From NCBI GenBank assembly GCA_031553225.1, contig JAVBLU010000013.1, forward strand, positions 1 through 64,000: DNA of 64,000 nucleotides, written 5' to 3'. Positions 41,248-48,853 of this stretch are shown here, in pieces. The translations under genes and the position numbers were made by a program. How positions within the stretch are numbered: the first letter of the stretch is position 1; every line of letters begins with the position of its first letter. This DNA comes from JAVBLU01 sp031553225. Its GTDB lineage: Bacteria > Bacillota > Clostridia > Christensenellales > UBA1750. The notes below the pieces were generated by a model that did not search any database, was not told the origin of the DNA, and saw nothing but the letters and a program-made list of their open reading frames with translations.

Positions 41248-42179
41248 CACCAAATCCCTCCTCCGTCCGTAATACGCTTGGAGATCCAGTTGGTGAGCAT
41301 GATGAGCCCAAAGCCGATGACCGACTTGAACAGCCCGACAGCCGCGCCCAGCGAGTAGTTGTTCGTGGAGAACAGGCCCACGCGGTAGATATAGTATTCG
41401 ATGGTCTCCCCCACGCCCAGCACCGTGTCGTTGATCATCACAAACACCTGCTCGAAGTTCACATTCAGGATATTGCCCACCTGAAGGATGAGCATGATGA
41501 CGACCACGTTGCTGATGGATGGAACGGTGATGTGGAACACGCGGTGGAAACGCCCGGCGCCGTCGATTGTGGCGGCTTCGTACAGCTCCTCGTCCACGCC
41601 CGCAATGGCCGCCAGGTACACGATGGCGCCCCAGCCGATCCCCTTCCAAATGCTGGACAGCACGAGTATCCACCGGAAATACCGGCTCTCCCCCATAAAA
41701 TTGATGGGCGTACCCTGCATGGCGCGTATGATGGCGTTCACAACGCCCGTGCTGGGCGAGAGAAGCATGTAGAACAGCCCGCCCGCAACCGTCCAGGAGA
41801 TGAAGTGCGGCAGATAGCTGACCGTTTGAATGAAGCGTTTGGGCGCTGCATGCGATACTTCATTGAGCAGCAGCGCGAACACGATGGGCGCTGGAAACGC
41901 GAAGACCAGGTTCATCAGGCTGATGATAACGGTGTTGGTGAGCGTGGAGCGGAAGGCCGGAGAGGACATGAAGCGCGTAAAGTTGGCCATGCCCACCCAC
42001 GGGCTGTCGAATACGCCGCGGAGCACCTTGAAATCCTTGAAGGCGATGATGATGCCGCCCATGGGCACATAATGAAAGATGATATACCAAGCGGCGATGG
42101 GAATGAACAGCAGGTACAGCTCCCAGTGCATGCTCAGCGCGCGGCGCAGGGCCGCCGCTCTCGATCCTCCGGCCTTCAT
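41247..42179 (-). CDS. Sugar ABC transporter permease (LplB-type)
   Basis: 310 residues from ATG 42179 behind GGAGGAA. Six helices. The family start motif LYLLFIPIAAWYIIFHYVPMGG and GIIIAFKDFK are present. The EAA loop is EELYEAATIDGAGRFHRVFHIT, and the C-terminus ends in GFGLIMLTNWISKRI. It forms the channel with the YtcP-type subunit. It follows the isomerase-dehydrogenase fusion gene by 38 bases in one transcription unit. Confidence 0.93.
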   Translation of the reverse strand: MKAGGSRAAALRRALSMHWELYLLFIPIAAWYIIFHYVPMGGIIIAFKDFKVLRGVFDSPWVGMANFTRFMSSPAFRSTLTNTVIISLMNLVFAFPAPIVFALLLNEVSHAAPKRFIQTVSYLPHFISWTVAGGLFYMLLSPSTGVVNAIIRAMQGTPINFMGESRYFRWILVLSSIWKGIGWGAIVYLAAIAGVDEELYEAATIDGAGRFHRVFHITVPSISNVVVIMLILQVGNILNVNFEQVFVMINDTVLGVGETIEYYIYRVGLFSTNNYSLGAAVGLFKSVIGFGLIMLTNWISKRITDGGGIW

Positions 42180-42217
42180 GCGCTTCCTCCATTCTGCCCC
42201 AAACGTAAGCCGGGTTG

Positions 42218-44101
42218 CTACAACGAGACGCTCACCCAGACCGAGCCGGCGGCCGCGGATTCGTACATGGCGTCCAGCAGAATGCGCGACCTGAGCGCCT
42301 CCTCCGGCGGGGTGACGAGCGGCGTGTGCAGGCGGACGGCGGACGCGAAGGCGTCGCTGCCCTGCTGCCACGCGCGCGCCACGGGATAAGGCGCTTCTTT
42401 GCTCCATTTGCCGTCCTTGCCGTAGTGAACGCTCTCGCCCTCCGGACCGCCGTTTGCGTATATGAACGCGCCGGCAGAGCCGTGCAGCTCGATGCGCGCG
42501 TACCACGTCGGCATCGGGTAGGACGTAGTGGAGAAAAACCGTACGGCGAGCTGAGTGCCATAGTCCCACTCGGCGTAGCCCAGATCCTCCACCTCGATGG
42601 CATGCGTCTGCGTTTTGGTGATTGCGCGCACGCGCTTGGGCATGCCCAGCAGGTGCTGCAGGCGGTCCACCTCGTGCACGCCCTGGTTGCACATCGCGCC
42701 GCCGCCATCATAGCGCCAAGTGCCGCGCCACGCGCCGTTTTCGTCGTAGTAGGCTTGGGTACGGTGGATGTGCAGCGCAGCGTGCGCGGACAGCAAATGA
42801 CCAAACCACCCGCTGTCCACGGCCTTTTTCAGGGACAGCGTCATCTCGTCCTGCCGCAGGTCAAAGTCCACCGCAAAGAGGCGGCCGCATGCACGGGCCA
42901 CGGCCATGGCGCTGCGGCAATTGTCGGCGGACACATCCATTGGCTTTGTGGTGAGCACGTGCTTGCCCGCGCGCAGGCACTGCTCGGAGACCGCGCCGTG
43001 CAGGCCGGTAGGCAGTACGGTGTACATAACCTCCACGGCCGGGTCATCCAAAAAGTCCTGAATGTTGGCGCTGTAGGGCACCTGGAACTCCTCGCCCACG
43101 GCTTTGGCACGTTCGTAGTTGATGTCCACAACGCCGTAGAGCTTGCAGCCCGAGGTAGCCTGCAACTGGCGGCAGCGGTGGCGGCCCATGCCCAGCCCCA
43201 CCACCACGAAGCGTACCGGATCGTTCTCGTAGCTGCGCCGGAAGCGCACAGGGGCCTTCAGCGCCTCGCGCACGGAGGACGGAGCGCCGGAAGGCCAGGC
43301 CTTGCCGATCAGGTCGAAGCACCGCCTGGTCGCCTCTTCGTGCGTCAGCGGGCTGCCCTTGGGGTTGTGCGTCTCCATGCTGACCGGCAAATCCACGCCC
43401 ATGGCCGCCGCAGCGCGCAGCACCTTTTCCCAGGGGGCTTTCACGCCCTGCAGCTCGGGCAGAATGCTTGTGGCCTTCACGTGCAGAAGCCTTGCGTGCT
43501 GCAGGCACTTTTCCAGGTAGGCGTTCTGGGCGGCCTCGTCCTGGCTGTACAGGGCCAGATAGTTGGACACGTCGAAGCCAAGGCCCCAGCCGGGCACGCC
43601 CAGCGCTTGTACGAGGGCGATCACTTCGTCGGCTGTCTGGCCGCAGTTCTCAAAGGCCAGCATCAGCCCGGCCTCCCGGGCGCGCTTGGCGATGGGAGCG
43701 AACATGGCCATCACCTTGGCCATCTCGTCCGGCCGCACGCACAGCTGACCGAACTCCGGCTCCCCTTCCTCGTGCTGCCAGTAGTTGAAAGCGCGCGCGA
43801 GCTTGCAGCCCAGTATGTCGCTCGCGCGGATCAAGCCCTCCAGCTTCTGCATTTCCGCGGCCTGACGTTTTTCGTCCGGAAGGTTTGCCTTGCACAGGGA
43901 GGACTGCAGAACCCCCACGCGCAGACCAAGCTCGTCAAGACGCTTCTTTAGGGCGTGCAGCTCCTCGTCGGTCTGAAACTCGATGCCCTTGCCGTTCACC
44001 ATGCCCCGGAAGTCGACGTATTTGCTTCCCCAGCCGGCGATGGTAGGCAGCGCTCTTTCCACGTCGCAAAACAGTTCATCCGTAAACACAGATCTATGCA
44101 C
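42218..44101 (-). CDS. Natural fusion: sugar isomerase/epimerase domain + Gfo/Idh/MocA dehydrogenase domain
   Basis: 627 residues from GTG 44101, seven bases after GGGAGG; the upstream in-frame ATGs have no site. Residues 1 to about 285 form an AP-endonuclease-2/xylose isomerase-like TIM barrel with probable metal ligands in LAFENCGQ, GFDVSNY, LLHVKATS and VSMETHNP. Residues 294-627 form a Gfo/Idh/MocA dehydrogenase: VVVGLGMGRHR loop, TTKPMDVSAD (variant EKP), GGGAMCNQGVHEVDRL with H476 and D479. Both halves look complete. It is first in the importer operon. Such domains normally come as separate proteins, as at 31235-33140. Coupled oxidation and elimination or isomerisation of an imported sugar is inference. 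Confidence 0.87.
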   Translation of the reverse strand: MHRSVFTDELFCDVERALPTIAGWGSKYVDFRGMVNGKGIEFQTDEELHALKKRLDELGLRVGVLQSSLCKANLPDEKRQAAEMQKLEGLIRASDILGCKLARAFNYWQHEEGEPEFGQLCVRPDEMAKVMAMFAPIAKRAREAGLMLAFENCGQTADEVIALVQALGVPGWGLGFDVSNYLALYSQDEAAQNAYLEKCLQHARLLHVKATSILPELQGVKAPWEKVLRAAAAMGVDLPVSMETHNPKGSPLTHEEATRRCFDLIGKAWPSGAPSSVREALKAPVRFRRSYENDPVRFVVVGLGMGRHRCRQLQATSGCKLYGVVDINYERAKAVGEEFQVPYSANIQDFLDDPAVEVMYTVLPTGLHGAVSEQCLRAGKHVLTTKPMDVSADNCRSAMAVARACGRLFAVDFDLRQDEMTLSLKKAVDSGWFGHLLSAHAALHIHRTQAYYDENGAWRGTWRYDGGGAMCNQGVHEVDRLQHLLGMPKRVRAITKTQTHAIEVEDLGYAEWDYGTQLAVRFFSTTSYPMPTWYARIELHGSAGAFIYANGGPEGESVHYGKDGKWSKEAPYPVARAWQQGSDAFASAVRLHTPLVTPPEEALRSRILLDAMYESAAAGSVWVSVSL

Positions 44102-44263
44102 AACAGCACCTCCCGCCCCCATTTTATGGGTCAAGATGACAATCTGGCAATCGGCATGGTTTAAGAAACGTGTCATCTTTTTAGGTTTTCACGGAAGGGT
44201 TATGGAAAAGGAGCCCATTCCATCGCACAATAGAGGAACGACATTCGCAAGGAGGTGCCCGGC

Positions 44264-45937
44264 GTGTATCAACCAAGCGTACCGCTTTTGCCCTGTCATC
44301 CGCCTAAGGAACCGCTCCAGCTGTTTGCCGAGGTGCTCTACTCCTCCTACACGCAGCCGCGCCACGCGGCGTGGGTAAAACGCCTGCCCGAGTTTGCCCA
44401 AACGTTTGGATTTGAGCACATCAACGTGCACGGCGCGCCCTTTCTTCCTTTTCTTACCATCAACGCTTTTCCGCTTGTGTCGCGCGCGCTGAGCGCGCAA
44501 ACGCTGTCCGAGCGCGACCGCTTCCGTGAGATCATCAAAGGCTACAAGCAAAGCGGCATGCGCGTGACGCTCGGGTCGGGCGGCGTGCGCATACCGGAGG
44601 ATTTCTTTGAAAAGTACCCGCAGGCGCGCAACGCGCACACCGGGCTGCTCATGCAGCTGCTCGAGGCAATGGTGGTGGAGTACTTCGAAATTTTCCCCGA
44701 AGCGGACGAGATGGAGATCTATTTCTGGGAGGCCATGCTCGCCGGGGACGGGCACATGATCTGCCCGGAGATGTACTACGGCGGAGAGAGCGTCCCTGCG
44801 CGCTTTGCCAGCTATCCCTACTATGCGCCGGAGGACTTCCTCAGCGATCTGATCACCGCATATGCCCGGGGCGCGCAGCGGGCGGGCAAGGTCTTCTCAC
44901 TTCTCACCTTCAGCCACTACCCCTGGCAGGAGGAAGCGCTGATTAAGGCCATCAAACGGGTGGATCCGCGCCTCCCCGTCGTGCTGGACCACAAATGCCA
45001 GCCGGGCGACTGGACGCCTCAGCGCCAGACGAACAACGTGCTGGAAGCCTTCCCTACCCGGCCTGCGCTGATGATGTTCGACGGCGCGGGCGAGTACTGG
45101 GGGCAATGCCGCATCCCCTACTGCTACCCGGAAGAGATCGCCTACCGCTTGCAGCACGCGCTGGAGAAGAACCCGTCCATCGCTTCGGTGGGCATGCGCG
45201 TCATGTGGCAGTTCGATTCGGTGTTCGGCAACTTCAACGAGGTGAATCTTTTCGCGCTGGCCCGCCTGGCCAAAAACCCATACGCCGACCTGGCCAATAT
45301 ATGGGGCGAGTGGGCGAAAGGCCGCTTTGGCGACGGCGCAGGGGTAGCGCAGCGGGCGCTCGTGCGCACAAACGAGATCGTGAACAAAAGCCTGTATATC
45401 GAGGGCGCGTGGATCTTCAACCACAGCGTGCTGTCCGATCTGACGTATCTGGAGAGCCACCTGGTCGTATTCGGCAAGGCGATGATCGAATGGTACGATG
45501 GCAACGTGATGCAGAAAGGCCGGCTGCGCGAGGCGATTGTGCACCCTTCCGCTTACACGATCGGCCGGCTTCTTCAGGAGCGCTGCGACGCGCTTGCCGC
45601 GGCGCGGCTGTCGCTGAGCGAGGTGGAGGCGGGAAAGACCCTGTTCCCGATGGATGAATACGAAAAGCTGCGCTATCAGCTGAACCTCCTGGTAAACGTA
45701 TGCCGCCTTTCGTATCTGCACATGGAGCTGTTTATGCGCTACTGGATCCTGCGGCAGAACCCCGCCGCCGCGCCGCAGAACAACGGGCAGCTGTTCACGG
45801 CCGCCCACGCCGCCATGCGCGCCCTGGCCGACGAACTCTTGGAAGCGTACGGCGGGCGCGAGCCTCTGATCGTGGCGGCGGACATCGCCCGCTTCGTGGA
45901 GCAGGTATCCGCGGCGATGCTGGAGGTATCGCGCTGA
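44264..45937 (+). CDS. Cytosolic glycosidase-like protein (alpha-glucuronidase-like architecture, unassigned)
   Basis: 557 residues from GTG 44264, eight bases after GGAGG (an earlier GTG at 44255 overlaps that site). No signal peptide. The N-terminal two-thirds look like a TIM barrel with acidic candidates in FPEADEMEIYFWEA and CPEMYYGGESVP. The C-terminal helical part (NIWGEWAKGRFG, RTNEIVNKSLYIEGAWIFNHSVLSDL) recalls GH67-type alpha-glucuronidases. I do not recognise a specific family. It is divergent from the fusion/importer operon and most likely acts on the imported sugar. Confidence 0.6.
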   Translation: MYQPSVPLLPCHPPKEPLQLFAEVLYSSYTQPRHAAWVKRLPEFAQTFGFEHINVHGAPFLPFLTINAFPLVSRALSAQTLSERDRFREIIKGYKQSGMRVTLGSGGVRIPEDFFEKYPQARNAHTGLLMQLLEAMVVEYFEIFPEADEMEIYFWEAMLAGDGHMICPEMYYGGESVPARFASYPYYAPEDFLSDLITAYARGAQRAGKVFSLLTFSHYPWQEEALIKAIKRVDPRLPVVLDHKCQPGDWTPQRQTNNVLEAFPTRPALMMFDGAGEYWGQCRIPYCYPEEIAYRLQHALEKNPSIASVGMRVMWQFDSVFGNFNEVNLFALARLAKNPYADLANIWGEWAKGRFGDGAGVAQRALVRTNEIVNKSLYIEGAWIFNHSVLSDLTYLESHLVVFGKAMIEWYDGNVMQKGRLREAIVHPSAYTIGRLLQERCDALAAARLSLSEVEAGKTLFPMDEYEKLRYQLNLLVNVCRLSYLHMELFMRYWILRQNPAAAPQNNGQLFTAAHAAMRALADELLEAYGGREPLIVAADIARFVEQVSAAMLEVSR

Positions 45938-45962
45938 CCACGGCGAGCCGGCAGAAAAGCGC

Positions 45963-46310
45963 CTAGCCGCGCGCGGCCGCTTCGCCGAACCGGGCGATGA
46001 CACGCAAAACGGCCTGCAGCTGCGTCTGCGGGTCCGGCGAAAGGGCGCTGAGACGCTCGCAGGCGGCCGCTGCGGTGCGCGCCATAAGCGGACGCCCCGC
46101 AAGCGAGCGCAGGCGCGCCCACTCGCACATCGCCAGCTGCAGGGGAATGTGATCGATGCGCTGCAGCAGGCAGTACAGCGCCGCGTCCTCATCGCCCAAG
46201 GCCTGGGCGATCACGTCGCACACGCGCTCCTGCTCGCGCTGTATATATGCGCCAAGGCCGGTCATGCTGCTGTCCAGGGCATGTTCCCCCTCTCCATGTG
46301 CAACGATCAT
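45963..46310 (-). CDS. Small hypothetical helical protein
   Basis: About 115 residues if started at ATG 46310; starts at 46265 (100 residues) or a GTG further up are possible, as no start has a well-placed site. The only good ribosome site (GGAGAGGGGG) sits before an out-of-frame six-codon ORF whose stop overlaps ATG 46265 (ATGA), so coupling is conceivable. The sequence is alpha-helical (YIQREQERVCDVIAQALGDE) with no recognised family or signal peptide. It follows the topoisomerase terminator. Confidence 0.45.
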   Translation of the reverse strand: MIVAHGEGEHALDSSMTGLGAYIQREQERVCDVIAQALGDEDAALYCLLQRIDHIPLQLAMCEWARLRSLAGRPLMARTAAAACERLSALSPDPQTQLQAVLRVIARFGEAAARG

Positions 46311-46342
46311 ACCGCGAAAAACGCGACACGACGCGACATATG

Positions 46343-46373
46343 AAAGGCCCGCCGGCACATCTGTCGGCGGGGC
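46343..46373 (-). terminator. Terminator of the topoisomerase operon
   Basis: On the minus strand CCGCCG extended by one pair (46371-46365) pairs across a ten-base loop with CGGCGGG (46354-46348), followed by TTTCAT. Confidence 0.6.
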
Positions 46374-46396
46374 TTATCGCGGTGTCGGTCTGCGGC

Positions 46397-48853
46397 TTAC
46401 GGGGCGGCGATCACGTCCTGAACGGTGTTTTCCATGAGAGCCATAACGATGGGAACGCCCCGCTCGGCGCGCGCGGCGATCGGCACGGCCTCGGAGCTTA
46501 AGGGCGAGCGGCCGTCCTTCTGCAGCACAAGCAGATCCAACGGCTCCTGCACCACGCACGCGGCCACGAGCACAGCGCCATCCGCCTTGTTCTTGCCGAA
46601 CGTCCACAGCCTTTGGCCCTTGCCGCCGCGGGCCTGGGGTTCTATGTCCGCCAAAATGACGCGCTTGGCGTAGCCGCGGTCGGAAAACACGAGCAGCTCG
46701 CCCGCATCGGGCGCAAGGTGGGCGAAAGCCACGCGGTCGGCCGGGTCAAGCGCCATCCCCTTCACGCCGCCCGCTGCGCGGCCCTGCACGGGCACGTCGG
46801 ACGGATCAAAGGCGATGGACATGCCCTTGCGGCTGACGAGCACGCAACAGGCAGGCGCGGGGCCTTGCCGCGGCGTGGTACGGGCCACGGCGAGCAGCTC
46901 GTCGCCGCTTTTTAGCGCAAGCGCCGCATAGCGCTTCGTACGCACGGCAAATTCGCCAAGGGCCGTGCGTTTCACCTGTCCTGCCTTGGTGAACAGAAGG
47001 AGGCACGGATCCAGCGCGCTCTCTTCGGCCGGATCCAGGTCGAGAAGCGACACGACCGTCTCTCCCGACTCGAGCCCCGCCAGCAGCCCGCCCGGAGGCG
47101 CTCCGCGTTCGCTTAAGCGGCACTCCGGCACATCGGTAACGGGCAGGGCGAAGCAGGTGCCTTGATTGGTAAAATACAAAAGCTTCCGGTTCGTCCAAGT
47201 GGGCAGCACGAAGAGCGGCAAATCCGCGTCCCGCGCGTCCTCAAAGGCACGCTTCTCCCACGCCTTGGGCGAGAGGCGCTTGAGCATACCCGCGCGCGTG
47301 ATGAGCACCACGCTCTCCTCCGCAGCGGTATCCTCGCCGTCCGCTATCTCCAGCGCCTGCGCCTCCCGCACGATGAGCGTGCGCCGCGGATCGGCATGCT
47401 GCTTGCGCACGGCGAGCAGTTCGCGCTTGATGACGGCCAGCAGCTTTTTCTCCGAAGCCAGAATACCCTGCAGCTCGTCGATCAGCTCGAGCACGCGGCG
47501 CAGCTCGTCGCGCAGGGCAATGACCTCAAGGCCCGTAAGCCGCCCCAGACGCATGTCCAATATGGCCTGCGCCTGCGCCTCGGAAAGGCCGAAACGCTCC
47601 ATCAGGCGGGGTTTGGCCACCGCGGTGGATTTGCTGCCGCGGATGATGGCGATTACCTCGTCGATGTTGTCGATGGCGATAATGAGTCCTTCCAAGATGT
47701 GCGCGCGTTGCCGGGCAGCGTCCAGGTCAAACTGCGTGCGGCGGGTAACCACCCGCCGTTGGTGCTGTACAAAGTGCTCCAGCATCGACTTAAGGGGTAA
47801 GAGTGCGGGCTTTCCGTCGGCGATGGCCACCATGTTCACGCCGAAGGTCACCTGCAGGTCGGCGTACTTATACAGCCACGCGAGCACCTTATCCGGGTCG
47901 CTGTCCCTGCGCAGCTCGATTACCGCGCGCATGCCCGTGCGGTCGGATTCGTCGCGTATGTCGGTGATGGCCGCCAGCGGGCCCTTCTTTTCCTTGGAAA
48001 GGCGGTGTATCTTCTCGAGCATGGCCGCCTTGCCCACCTGGTAGGGCAGCTCGGTGACGACCAACAGCTTTTTGCCGCCCGAGCCGTCCTCCACGGCTAC
48101 CTTGGCGCGCACCTGCAGCTTCCCGCGCCCGGTCTCGTATGCACGCTGCAGCTCCTCCGTGCCGTACAGGATGCCGCCGGTTGGAAAGTCCGGCCCGGGC
48201 AGAACCGCCATGAGCTGCGGAGTTGTCACGGCCGGGTCGTCGATGAGGGCGACCACGGCATCGATCGTCTCGCCCAGGTTATGCGGAGGGATGTTCGTGG
48301 CCAGACCCACCGCGATGCCCGTCGCGCCGTTCACCAGAAGCGACGGGAACCGCCCGGGCAGCACGTCCGGCTCCTTGAGCGTGTCGTCGAAGTTCAGGGA
48401 GAAGGGCACGGTGTCCTTGTCTATGTCCTGCAGAAGCAGCGTGGCGGGAAGGGTCATACGCGCCTCGGTGTAGCGCATGGCCGCGGCCGTGTCCCCGTCC
48501 ACCGAGCCGAAGTTTCCGTGCCCGTCAACGAGCGGCACGCGCATGTTAAAAGGCTGCGCCATGCGCACCATGGCGTCGTATACCGAGGTGTCGCCGTGCG
48601 GGTGGTATTTGCCCAGACAATCGCCCACGATACGCGCGCACTTACGGTGCGGCTTGTCGGGCGTGAGAGACAGTTCGTGCATGGCGTACAGGATGCGCCG
48701 CTGCACGGGCTTTAAGCCGTCCTCCACGCGCGGCAGGGCGCGCTCCAGGATGACGTATTCGGCGTAAGGCATCATGGACTCGTGCAGGACTTCCTCCATG
48801 CTCTTATGCAGGATCGTCTCGTTGTAGACGATGTCCTCGCCCTTTTTGGGCAT
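46397..48853 (-). CDS. parC: Type IIA topoisomerase subunit A (ParC/GyrA-like)
   Basis: 818 residues. The active-site tyrosine is Y128 in AAMRYTEARM. The quinolone-determining region reads GKYHPHGDTSVYDAMVRMAQ, with Thr89 at the GyrA Ser83 position and Asp93 at the Asp87 position. The C-terminal beta-pinwheel (about 500-818) has a GyrA-box-like QARGGKG, a sign of possible wrapping ability. Assignment as topoisomerase IV rather than a second gyrase is therefore not certain. The start shares one base with the B-subunit stop (TGATG). Confidence 0.9.
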   Translation of the reverse strand: MPKKGEDIVYNETILHKSMEEVLHESMMPYAEYVILERALPRVEDGLKPVQRRILYAMHELSLTPDKPHRKCARIVGDCLGKYHPHGDTSVYDAMVRMAQPFNMRVPLVDGHGNFGSVDGDTAAAMRYTEARMTLPATLLLQDIDKDTVPFSLNFDDTLKEPDVLPGRFPSLLVNGATGIAVGLATNIPPHNLGETIDAVVALIDDPAVTTPQLMAVLPGPDFPTGGILYGTEELQRAYETGRGKLQVRAKVAVEDGSGGKKLLVVTELPYQVGKAAMLEKIHRLSKEKKGPLAAITDIRDESDRTGMRAVIELRRDSDPDKVLAWLYKYADLQVTFGVNMVAIADGKPALLPLKSMLEHFVQHQRRVVTRRTQFDLDAARQRAHILEGLIIAIDNIDEVIAIIRGSKSTAVAKPRLMERFGLSEAQAQAILDMRLGRLTGLEVIALRDELRRVLELIDELQGILASEKKLLAVIKRELLAVRKQHADPRRTLIVREAQALEIADGEDTAAEESVVLITRAGMLKRLSPKAWEKRAFEDARDADLPLFVLPTWTNRKLLYFTNQGTCFALPVTDVPECRLSERGAPPGGLLAGLESGETVVSLLDLDPAEESALDPCLLLFTKAGQVKRTALGEFAVRTKRYAALALKSGDELLAVARTTPRQGPAPACCVLVSRKGMSIAFDPSDVPVQGRAAGGVKGMALDPADRVAFAHLAPDAGELLVFSDRGYAKRVILADIEPQARGGKGQRLWTFGKNKADGAVLVAACVVQEPLDLLVLQKDGRSPLSSEAVPIAARAERGVPIVMALMENTVQDVIAAP

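Noticed and set aside
42215..43951. A 578-codon plus-strand frame opposite the isomerase-dehydrogenase fusion
   Set aside because: Antisense shadow; composition is dominated by His, Val and Arg and no start site is visible.
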